DNA of 64,000 bases from Desulfosediminicola flagellatus (lineage in GTDB: Bacteria > Desulfobacterota > Desulfobulbia > Desulfobulbales > Desulfocapsaceae). The stretch lies in NCBI RefSeq assembly GCF_005116655.2, contig NZ_CP050698.1, positions 2,995,489 to 3,059,488 of the forward strand. Direction: 5' to 3'. The stretch's first letter is position 1. Every line of letters begins with the position of its first letter. Position numbers and translations under genes: made by a program. Positions 55,961 through 64,000 of the stretch are shown here, piece after piece. The notes beneath the pieces are model-generated. The model was not told where the DNA came from. It did not search any database and saw only the letters and a list, made by a program, of their open reading frames with translations.

Positions 55961-58018
55961 TTACTCACGAATACGTGCACGCAGATGCCCGATAAAAAGC
56001 CTCGTCCGTAACAACGGACTGAACCGAATCGCAAAAAGCGGATACTGCCAGAGGCTGGTTAGCTTTCCTGCTCCACTTTTTTTGGGCAGTTTATGTTGGC
56101 CATGGAAATCATCAAGATGATGTTTATGGCGGATAGCTGCAACCTCCCGTGCCTTTGGAAAGGCCAGTTTGCTCACCAGTAGATAATTAAACCATGGTTT
56201 ATAATCATGAAGAGAATAACCAAGCAATGATGATGCCGCCCCATATCGTTCTGCACCGTCAAGTAGCCCTTGCTGTAAAGGGGCGAAATACTCATCCTGC
56301 TCTAACTCTGCACGTCCTACCGAATCGTCAGTCTGACGAAAATCAAGCTCATAACCGTCATCTGTGAGCGTATATCCGTTGAGTGTTGCATGGGGAGCCC
56401 GACACGCTTCTTCAAAGACATCTTGCGCCAGAAGCAAAGTACTTCCTGCCATGTCAAATTTGTGTTTGTCGTAGATAATTCCTTCAAGGTTATTATCAGG
56501 AGTTGCAGGAAACTCGATACCCCGTGTTGCTCCAAGCAAGTAACCGAAGATTCTGGGACAATCCGTCCTATGCTGTATAGCCTCATGGAGAAATCGTTGA
56601 ATAGTACCAAGCCATCCTATATCTACTACAGCAATCTGTTTATGGTCAAAAACACCTGCATCCTCAAAATAGCGCTGCATCGCTTCGCTTGATGGTCGAA
56701 CCTGTAATTTAACTTCCGCTTGAAAAGCTTCATCATCCAGGAGTTGTTCAAACGCGACCTGATGATCGGGACTATATCCGTCATGCATTGGGCTTAAGCA
56801 GGTATCGATGCGGAGCCCGAATCGTTCAAGTATAGGTATAAATTTGCCGCAATCAAATTTATAAATTCGGCATATATCTCTAAAGTCCCTGTTGCCAGGA
56901 GGCAAAAAAGCAATGTGGGCATTAACTCGGGTTAAGCCTTGATAGGCACAACTCGCGCCAGCCAGCGCCATTCTACTCACATAGAGGTATTCAATCTCAG
57001 GCAAACCACCCTGAGGGTAGAGTGCAGGCATTGCCTTTTCCCAAAAGCGTTTAAACGTGTACCCTTCACGCGAGAGGAAAAATATCTTCTTCACTCCTGC
57101 AGCAATACATTTCTCAGCAATCTGCTGTACAAACCCACCAATAATAGGTGCTAGAAAAGTATACCCCTCACGATACAATGCAGGCTTTGCAATGTTCTCA
57201 CCCTCGTGCGGTTGCATGAGTTGCTGTAATGCCCTGCCCCTCCAGAACGGTAATCCTTTAGAGTAATTGAGATATCTCTTTGTTATTGATTTTCGTTGTT
57301 TCTCTGAAGCATCGTTTAGAATGATAGCGTTGATTCCATATTCAGACGGCCTTAAGCCATCTGAAATCGGGTTATCACCAACATGCAACCATCCTTTTTT
57401 CTGCAGATCGTATTTTTTTTCGAGATAGGGAAAGGCATTACCTGAAGCTTTGGCCAGAAAAGTGTCTGCCGACGAGATAACATCTTCCACACAGTCAAGA
57501 AAGCCAGCACGCTCAACAAGTGTTCGTAAATTCTCTGCGGGCAGATAAATATCTGAAACCACGAAAACACGTTTGCCCATATCAGAGAGTTCGATAAGCC
57601 ACGCAACGAGTTCAGCACGTGGTACTATCATCTGCGACTCCATGAACATTTCGTATTCGGTAACTTCATGAAGAAGACTATCTACATCGTCACGATTAAA
57701 AATATGCTGGAGAAGTTCTTTCATGAAGTGAGGGTAACATGCTTCATGATCGTCAAACTGTTTTCCGGTTTCAGCGCGATGCTGAGATTCAATTTCGTCA
57801 CGAAGAAGTTGAACTCGTTCGGGTGACACTACAATGCCATCAGCTTCAGCTTTGGTCGCAATAAAGCGTGCGACTGGCAGTTTGACAAGATCCGGATCAT
57901 GGACCCGCCGAATTACCAGCGTATCAAAAAGATCAAATGTGACTACCTGAAGATCATCTTGAACAGCTTTGCCAGCTTCTATAAGAGACTTCAGTGAAAA
58001 GTATTTATTAAAGCTCAT
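55961..58018 (-). CDS. Large HAD-like protein of the polysaccharide cluster
   Basis: A 685-residue cytoplasmic protein. The first 250 residues are HAD-superfamily like: TFDLFDTLVIRR near 28-39 (nucleophile DLFDT), VVSDIYLP, and LHVGDNPISDGLRPSEYG containing the GDxxxxD motif. The following part (ALQQLMQPHEGENIAKPALYREGYTFLAPI, VKKIFFLSREGYTFKRFWE, LYVSRMALAGAS) appears in related proteins of glycan clusters. The catalytic Asp is followed by Leu-Phe-Asp, so hydrolase or phosphatase activity is plausible. The substrate is unknown. It starts at ATG 58018, 33 bp from the adjacent GT2 gene. Confidence 0.82.
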   Translation of the reverse strand: MSFNKYFSLKSLIEAGKAVQDDLQVVTFDLFDTLVIRRVHDPDLVKLPVARFIATKAEADGIVVSPERVQLLRDEIESQHRAETGKQFDDHEACYPHFMKELLQHIFNRDDVDSLLHEVTEYEMFMESQMIVPRAELVAWLIELSDMGKRVFVVSDIYLPAENLRTLVERAGFLDCVEDVISSADTFLAKASGNAFPYLEKKYDLQKKGWLHVGDNPISDGLRPSEYGINAIILNDASEKQRKSITKRYLNYSKGLPFWRGRALQQLMQPHEGENIAKPALYREGYTFLAPIIGGFVQQIAEKCIAAGVKKIFFLSREGYTFKRFWEKAMPALYPQGGLPEIEYLYVSRMALAGASCAYQGLTRVNAHIAFLPPGNRDFRDICRIYKFDCGKFIPILERFGLRIDTCLSPMHDGYSPDHQVAFEQLLDDEAFQAEVKLQVRPSSEAMQRYFEDAGVFDHKQIAVVDIGWLGTIQRFLHEAIQHRTDCPRIFGYLLGATRGIEFPATPDNNLEGIIYDKHKFDMAGSTLLLAQDVFEEACRAPHATLNGYTLTDDGYELDFRQTDDSVGRAELEQDEYFAPLQQGLLDGAERYGAASSLLGYSLHDYKPWFNYLLVSKLAFPKAREVAAIRHKHHLDDFHGQHKLPKKSGAGKLTSLWQYPLFAIRFSPLLRTRLFIGHLRARIRE

Positions 58019-58051
58019 TCATGTAATCCTGAGTAAAATCGGGTTGCCGGA

Positions 58052-58966
58052 TCAAGCCAGCTTTTTTCGGAACCAGATATTCAAACTATCAATCAGTTCC
58101 CGCAAAGCAGGTCGTACTCCCCTGCTAATGTGCTGAGGCTCAAGAATGTTTCGTACTTCGGTCAATTCCTGCTCAAGCTCGACCAGGCGTGACGAACCCG
58201 CATCAACGATTTCCTGAAGTTCCTCAGGAATTCTTTTAAGCATATATTTTTTTATCAGGTCGCGGTCCTGTTCACGGCCGATTATTGCAGCTTCACCCAG
58301 TGTGTTCCCTGAATGAATCCTGTAGTAGACCAGTTTTTCGTTATCGAGATAGTGTACTGCTCCTGGGCAGGAAAGCATCAAACGAAAAATGTAGTCATAG
58401 TCGTGAAGGTATCGGAGTGAACAGAATTCCCCTACTTTTTTCATTGCCTCTGCAGTCATAAACAGGTTGGAAGTTGTAACCATAAGGTTACCATGTAAAA
58501 ATACAGAATAGAGATCGCCACAGGTCTTGTAGAACGTTCTGTTTTTCTCGTGCCACTGGTTCCAGCCAAAGGATGGAGATGTAAATTCCTTGCCGTCATC
58601 ACCAATGGGGATAACATCGGTAATTATTGCCTGGGAGCGATGTTCATGCTGATATGCAACGAGTTTTTCAAGTCGGTCTGTGGTGTATATATCATCTGAA
58701 TTGAGGATAGATATATACTTCCCCTTTGCCATGCCAAGACCTCTATTGATGGTATTAAACGCATCCCTGTTTTCCTGGTAGGTATACGACAATCGCTTAT
58801 CATCGTAACTTTGCACGATATCACCTGTGCTGTCACGTGAACCATCGTCTATGACTATCAGTTCAAAATCATCCAGTGTTTGCTGCAATACACTATCGAC
58901 AGCTGGACCAATAAATTTTTCATGATTATATGCCGGTATTACAACCGATACCAAAGGCGAAGCCAT
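58052..58966 (-). CDS. Family 2 glycosyltransferase
   Basis: A 304-residue GT-A enzyme from ATG 58966. SPLVSVVIPAYNHEKFIGPAV, VIDDGSRDSTGD, LNSDDIYTTDRL and TTSNLFMTAEAMKKVG are visible. The QENRDAFNTINRGL segment matches GT2 proteins using a glucosyl/galactosyl donor. The last 40 residues are helical and Glu-rich (VELEQELTEV). It is the first gene of the cluster; the 59-kb region upstream holds its promoter. Substrate is unknown. Confidence 0.9.
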   Translation of the reverse strand: MASPLVSVVIPAYNHEKFIGPAVDSVLQQTLDDFELIVIDDGSRDSTGDIVQSYDDKRLSYTYQENRDAFNTINRGLGMAKGKYISILNSDDIYTTDRLEKLVAYQHEHRSQAIITDVIPIGDDGKEFTSPSFGWNQWHEKNRTFYKTCGDLYSVFLHGNLMVTTSNLFMTAEAMKKVGEFCSLRYLHDYDYIFRLMLSCPGAVHYLDNEKLVYYRIHSGNTLGEAAIIGREQDRDLIKKYMLKRIPEELQEIVDAGSSRLVELEQELTEVRNILEPQHISRGVRPALRELIDSLNIWFRKKLA

Positions 58967-59952
58967 GCAGTTATACACCCCTCTTTAAGTGCTTTTTGTA
59001 AATCATGTCAGTTATCAGTGCGTATATATAAAGATAATTATAGCGAGCTTCAGCTCGTCTTTAGTGGCTGTACTATTAATTCCTGCCCAATTTTGAGAAC
59101 CGTTCTTTCTGATTTTTCGTCTAGACTCGTCTAGAAAAATTTCAAGGTATTATCAGTCTCTTTAATACGCATACGTTGTTTACCTTCATTATGCAGATAT
59201 CTGATTTCACCACCAATACACCTACAAGTCAGGCACACTATAACCTTTCCCTACCATTTCTGCTCCACCTTTCTATAACGAAACAGATGTAAGCACTATA
59301 TACACTGAACTCAGCACCTAACAGCCTAACATTCAACTCAATAACATTGTTCATATCTAACCACAACAGAAGATGTCTACGTCAAAAGCAATTATTAGCA
59401 TTGAACCCACATACACGGAAATCTATGTTGTCATCTGCAACAATTTGATTTCATGAGATTTTCATTCTAGACATTAAGCAAAACACAATCATCTGCGCTG
59501 TCCAAATTACTATCAAGACATTGTTTCCTTTGAAATGTCATATGACCATCGTCCCAATCCTCAGTAATCCGCATATAGAATAACGGAAATACATTTTATC
59601 GTATTATTGGATGTTTGAATCATGATTTCAGAAAAATTCCGTACTGATCATGCACCTTTCATGATCCTCTTCCTTGCCCGATTCGTTTCACCTCAGCCCA
59701 TAAATTCATATCAGGCATCGTTCTTGCTGAACATCAGTATTATTGGCTTTTTTTATTAATGGTATTTACTCAACCACCTCAACAAACACCTCAATACCAA
59801 TGTGTTAACAGATCAACAAGAAACGGTCTGATGACATGTTTGGGTTTCAGAGAAAAGATTTGAATTTCATTTAAGTAATTCAAATTCAGTAACTGAGATA
59901 AGTAAACGAAAGTTGATTGTTGTAAATCTCTACCCGAATTCTTGGTGATTGC
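58967..59952. other. Long AT-rich intergenic region
   Basis: Nearly 1 kb between the divergent GT2 gene and the subtilisin-family gene. No ORF with a ribosome site or known sequence was found. A ten-base tandem repeat CGTCTAGACT/CGTCTAGAAA lies at 59118-59137. Promoters for both flanking genes must be here; none can be assigned safely. Confidence 0.5.
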
Positions 59953-62900
59953 ATGAAAAATGTAAAACTCATAGCAGTAATTTCACTTTTAGCAATATCT
60001 GCTGGAATATTTACATTTCTTTTAACAAAAGATGATCATCAAACCACATCTGCCCTTCCTGTCCATGCAGACAATGCTGATGTTTCAGCAAATCTGTCAC
60101 CAGAGAACACACCTCAATCGAAAAATACTGGTGTTCTTTCCAAGGATTATCACAAAAAAACGCCGACAGAAAATGGACGAAAAGCTTCCGGCACAAACAC
60201 CACTCATGCTCATGTAGATACGACGAGTTCAAACTACATCGCCTCTGCCCCTGCTCAATTATTTACAGATCCCAAATCTCTGGTCTCTAACCCGAATGGA
60301 ATCCTCCTTCAGAGGGGAGGATTTGACACATCACTTGGACAGGTTGAACTACCTGAAACACTGAAATTTGATCCGAAAAATACACCGCCCGGAATCCCCA
60401 TACGATATTTGGTACAGTTCTCAGGTCCGGTCATTACCGAGTGGAAAAAAGCTGTTGAAAATGCAGGCGGTCTGATTGGTAACTATATACCGAACAATAC
60501 TTTCATAGTAAGCATGACCTCAGAAACAAAAGATAGTGTGGCACAATTGTCTTTTGTTCAATGGATTGATTATTACCATCCGGCTTACAAAATTTCTAAA
60601 GATCTGATTGAGAAAAATGCCAATGTCCTCAGTGACGCGAAAAGAGATGATTCAAGCCGTTCACAAACACCTGATGAAAACAACTCTGCTCTTCATAACC
60701 CCTCTATAATAAAAGCTGACAGCGCTACAACCCAAACCGGGTCAGGAAATGATACAGTTTCCATTCCTGAAAACATATTACTGACCGTCCAGACCTTTGA
60801 AAACGGTAAACTACCTGCCCTCTATTCTCTTGTAGAATCGACAGATGTCGCTACGGTTGTAGACTCAAGCGATTCAAGAAAAAGCAGAGTACTTATCGAG
60901 GTTTTTGCTGACAGTCTTGATTACGCCTTGGAGTTACTGTCTCAATCACAAGATATAGAATGGATAGAACCTTACGTTCCACCTACCCTGAATAATGATA
61001 CGATGCATTGGGTTGTCCAAAGTAACGTTTCAAATGAGAATCCGCTCTGGGATAAAGGATTGACAGGAGCAGGGCAGATTGTAGGTGTCGGTGATACAGG
61101 GCTAGATGTTGATATGGCCTTTTTCTGGGATGGAGTACAAGGTATTCCCACCAGCACTGTAAACAATGAACAGCGAAAGGTATTATCGTATCACGACCTG
61201 GCAGGAAATGGCGATTGGGACGCTCATGATCATGGGACCCATGTGGCCGGGACGATTGCCGGAAAATCCTTAGGTCCCAATGCATCCTACAACGGAGTAG
61301 CATACGATGCCAAACTTGTTATTCAGGATATTGGCTATGGTGGATCTCTTACTGGAATTCCCAACGACCTGAATCCCTACTTTCAACAGGCATATAACGA
61401 TGGTGCCAGAATCCATTCCAACTCCTGGGGTGCTGCTGTTGGCGGTGCATACACCTCAATGTCCCAGGATGCCGATGAGTTTATGTGGAACCATAAGGAT
61501 TTCCTGATTGTTTTTTCTGCGGGTAATTCCGGCTCTGCCGTAGACACTATAGGATCTCCGGGAACGGCAAAAAACGTTCTTACTTCGGGAGCCAGTGAAA
61601 ACGCACACGCTGGCTACAACCAGGAAGATGTAGCATATTTTTCCAGCAACGGACCAACTGATGACGGCCGAATCAAGCCAACGGTTACTGCTCCCGGTCA
61701 TTATATATCGTCAGCAAACAGTGACGGGAATATAACCACATTTAATTCAGACATCCGGACTATGAGCGGCACGAGCATGTCTGCCCCTGCACATGCTGGT
61801 AGTGCGACATTGGTCCGACAGTATTTTGTTGAGGGTTACTATCCTTCAGGTAGTGCTAATGGAACAGATTCTATCAATCCAAGTGCTGCACTCGTTAAAG
61901 CCATTCTCGTCAACAGCGCTGTTAACATGACGGGGGAATATACAGATGGTCCGATCCCCAGTACAGGACAGGGATGGGGACGAATACTACTTGATAATAC
62001 GCTCCTATTCTCAGGCGACAGTCACACCTTATACGTAGATGACAATCATACAGGATTGAACACCAGTGAAGAAAAAATATATACCTTTTATGCAAGCGGA
62101 AATGAACGTGTAAAAATCTCACTTACCTGGACAGACTACTTTCCCTCACTTAGTTCAGCAATACAACTTGTAAACGATCTAGATCTTATTGTTGACGGTC
62201 CCAAAGGAACATTGCTTGGAAACGTATTTGCAAATGGTGTTTCAACATCTGGCGGAAACAATGACAGATTAAACGTACTGGAAAACATCCTCATTCCAGA
62301 TCCTATAGAAGGCATTTATACAGTCACAATCCGTGCTCATAACGTTCCGAATGGCCCACAACCCTTTGCACTTGTAGCTACCGGTGTTTCATCAGGGTCC
62401 AGCGTTGGCACAATATCATTTGATAAACAATATTACCAACCAGGATCGACGGCAATACTAACAGTTACCGATCTTGATCTCGATATAACAGACGGTCTTG
62501 ATACCGCTATAGTGAAAATCTCTTCAACGAACGATACCGGTCAAGATATAGTTTTAACAGAAACTACAGTGAATTCCGGCAGTTTTAAAGGAAGTTTTAT
62601 CGTAGAATCAGTAGTACAGGTGGCAGAAGGCGATACTCTTACTGCATCATATTTTGATGCAGATAGTGGAGCGGGAAGTGGCGAAAATGTAGCAGATACA
62701 GCAGAAATAGACATTACATATCCAACCATCGCCAATATTCAATCAATTGGTATTAGTCATAAAACGGCGACGGTTACATGGACGACCAATGAAAAATCAA
62801 CATCAGTTCTGCTCTATAGGGTTAAAGGTGACACAGAGTGGACAGAAAAGTTATCAGCATCATTGCTCGACCACACTATTCAGCTTGAGAACCTAACGTC

Positions 62901-64000
62901 CTCAACAAGTTACGAATTTTTAATCCAGGCAACTGACCAGGCTGGCAACACTGTTCTTGATGATAACAATGGACAATTCTACACGTTCTTTACAGACATT
63001 GAATATGTTTTCTGGTCAGACACAGCAGAGGTTGGTTCTACAAAATTTGCTCTCACAGGTGGGTCAAACACCGCTGGAGAAAACGGGCTCTGGCATGTAA
63101 GTGACTACTATGGTTGGAAATCGGAACCTACCTCCTGGTACTACGGCTTAGAATCTACATATACCTATGAAACCGGTTACCATAACTGGGGCCATATAAC
63201 CACAGTTGAACCAATCGACTTGCAAGGCTTGGAAAGTGCAGAACTGCGATTCAAACATTACCTAAAAACAGAGAAGCTGTCTTATTATGACACAGCGCGA
63301 GTACAAATTTCCGAGGACAATGTAAACTTCACCACCCTCTACCAATCAGTATATTCAGCGACATTTTGGGAGGAGGTACAGATTGACCTGAGTTCCTATG
63401 TGGGTAAATCTGTATATATCCGATTCTATTTTGATACTGTTGACGGGCTGTACAATAATTATATGGGCTGGCTGGTTGATGATATTGAGGTTGTGACGTT
63501 TATTCCAGATGACGGTATCGCACCATCAACACCAGTAAATCCGATTATTTCCGACCCCGGCGATACCTCTCTAAATATCAGCTGGGATGCCAATATTGAG
63601 ACGGATCTCGCCGGCTACAACATCTATCGTAATGCAGCACTACTCAATACAGTTCTTGTCACCGGCACCTCTTATAGAGACACAGACACAGTCCACGGTA
63701 CCGATTACAGCTACGAAGTTACTGCTGTCGATAAATCCGGCAAGGAAAGCCCACACAGTAGTTCCGTCTCGGCAACAGCAGGCAAACCGGGAATTCCGAC
63801 CGGCGTAACTTCCTCAAGCGGCAATACAGAGGTAACCCTCTCCTGGAATGCTAATAATGAAGCTGACCTGCAGGGCTATTTCATCTATACAGCGGATGCA
63901 GATGCCACAAGCGATGATGTGGCACTGCAATCTGCCGGTGCTTCGGTCATATCTAACCTCACCAGCGGCAGCAAAGCTGCACTTATTGATGGAGTTACCA
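59953..64000 (+). CDS. Secreted subtilisin-family serine protease with Fn3-like repeats (cut by window edge)
   Basis: An open frame of at least 1349 codons from ATG 59953 to the window end. An N-terminal hydrophobic signal/anchor (about 5-24) is followed by about 340 residues of pro-region-like sequence. The S8 peptidase domain has D381 (VGDTGLD), H427 (HDHGTHVAG), N525 (SAGNSG) and S608 (SGTSMSAP), so the catalytic site is intact. A beta-sandwich follows from about 770, then fibronectin-III-like units near 924-1010, 1190-1275 and from 1277, each starting with a Pro-rich link, with a jelly-roll-like stretch between. It is probably a secreted or cell-surface protease. The C-terminal end and any anchor or sorting signal are outside the window. 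Confidence 0.92.
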   Translation, partial: MKNVKLIAVISLLAISAGIFTFLLTKDDHQTTSALPVHADNADVSANLSPENTPQSKNTGVLSKDYHKKTPTENGRKASGTNTTHAHVDTTSSNYIASAPAQLFTDPKSLVSNPNGILLQRGGFDTSLGQVELPETLKFDPKNTPPGIPIRYLVQFSGPVITEWKKAVENAGGLIGNYIPNNTFIVSMTSETKDSVAQLSFVQWIDYYHPAYKISKDLIEKNANVLSDAKRDDSSRSQTPDENNSALHNPSIIKADSATTQTGSGNDTVSIPENILLTVQTFENGKLPALYSLVESTDVATVVDSSDSRKSRVLIEVFADSLDYALELLSQSQDIEWIEPYVPPTLNNDTMHWVVQSNVSNENPLWDKGLTGAGQIVGVGDTGLDVDMAFFWDGVQGIPTSTVNNEQRKVLSYHDLAGNGDWDAHDHGTHVAGTIAGKSLGPNASYNGVAYDAKLVIQDIGYGGSLTGIPNDLNPYFQQAYNDGARIHSNSWGAAVGGAYTSMSQDADEFMWNHKDFLIVFSAGNSGSAVDTIGSPGTAKNVLTSGASENAHAGYNQEDVAYFSSNGPTDDGRIKPTVTAPGHYISSANSDGNITTFNSDIRTMSGTSMSAPAHAGSATLVRQYFVEGYYPSGSANGTDSINPSAALVKAILVNSAVNMTGEYTDGPIPSTGQGWGRILLDNTLLFSGDSHTLYVDDNHTGLNTSEEKIYTFYASGNERVKISLTWTDYFPSLSSAIQLVNDLDLIVDGPKGTLLGNVFANGVSTSGGNNDRLNVLENILIPDPIEGIYTVTIRAHNVPNGPQPFALVATGVSSGSSVGTISFDKQYYQPGSTAILTVTDLDLDITDGLDTAIVKISSTNDTGQDIVLTETTVNSGSFKGSFIVESVVQVAEGDTLTASYFDADSGAGSGENVADTAEIDITYPTIANIQSIGISHKTATVTWTTNEKSTSVLLYRVKGDTEWTEKLSASLLDHTIQLENLTSSTSYEFLIQATDQAGNTVLDDNNGQFYTFFTDIEYVFWSDTAEVGSTKFALTGGSNTAGENGLWHVSDYYGWKSEPTSWYYGLESTYTYETGYHNWGHITTVEPIDLQGLESAELRFKHYLKTEKLSYYDTARVQISEDNVNFTTLYQSVYSATFWEEVQIDLSSYVGKSVYIRFYFDTVDGLYNNYMGWLVDDIEVVTFIPDDGIAPSTPVNPIISDPGDTSLNISWDANIETDLAGYNIYRNAALLNTVLVTGTSYRDTDTVHGTDYSYEVTAVDKSGKESPHSSSVSATAGKPGIPTGVTSSSGNTEVTLSWNANNEADLQGYFIYTADADATSDDVALQSAGASVISNLTSGSKAALIDGVT

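Noticed and set aside
1..64000. CRISPR array, prophage or integrated element
   Set aside because: No regularly spaced direct repeats, no integrase, portal or cas-like gene seen anywhere in the window.

Overview
The window looks like a piece of chromosome from an anaerobic Gram-negative bacterium, most likely a Desulfobulbales-type member of the Desulfobacterota (former Deltaproteobacteria). This is inferred from gene content, not from a marker-gene search. The clues are: lipid A genes (lpxD, fabZ, lpxA, lpxI); selB, meaning selenocysteine is used; a 12-haem c-type cytochrome; a four-subunit 2-oxoacid:ferredoxin oxidoreductase (korDABC) beside sucCD; a very large NAD-glutamate dehydrogenase; and a tiny dual-CXXC protein of a family known from these bacteria. 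Base composition is moderately AT-rich and fairly even. No rRNA, tRNA, CRISPR, phage or transposase gene was found.

Layout. 1-3508 (minus): mrp, an MBL-fold hydrolase and selB (cut by the left edge). 3964-7574 (plus): ftsY, a membrane TerB/J-domain protein and an aminotransferase, closed by a strong terminator shared with convergent der. 7689-18324 (minus): der, an AmgK-like kinase and MurU-like nucleotidyltransferase pair, lpxI-lpxA-fabZ-lpxD, a NamZ/DUF1343 muramidase and glmS. This is an amino-sugar, peptidoglycan-recycling and lipid A block that lacks lpxB at its usual place. 18544-20077 (plus): pyrE, the dual-CXXC small protein and a zinc-ribbon/PilZ protein. 20056-28863 (minus): hflX (apparently starting at ATT), the multihaem cytochrome, nadE, mltG and lon. 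29163-31103 (plus): a left-handed beta-helix protein and proC.

31193-39670 (minus) is a catabolic block: a small winged-helix protein, NAD-glutamate dehydrogenase, sucD, sucC and korC-B-A-D. Together they can turn glutamate into 2-oxoglutarate, then succinyl-CoA plus reduced ferredoxin, then succinate plus ATP. A GntR/FCD regulator (40316) is divergent from korD with a palindrome between them. A 165-bp MITE-like hairpin element flanked by TA lies at 41185-41349. 41832-47868 holds nadA, an aroK-like kinase with an altered P-loop, a queuosine-tRNA mannosyltransferase-like protein, a YkgJ cysteine-cluster protein, a PPDK/PEP-synthase regulatory protein, a YchJ/SEC-C protein and coaBC.

48090-58966 (minus) is a cell-surface polysaccharide cluster: a polyprenyl glycosylphosphotransferase, five family-2 glycosyltransferases, a flippase-like membrane protein and a large HAD-like protein. 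From 59953 a secreted subtilisin-family protease with fibronectin-III-like repeats runs off the right edge. Most starts were set by Shine-Dalgarno position and family N-termini, and several genes use GTG.
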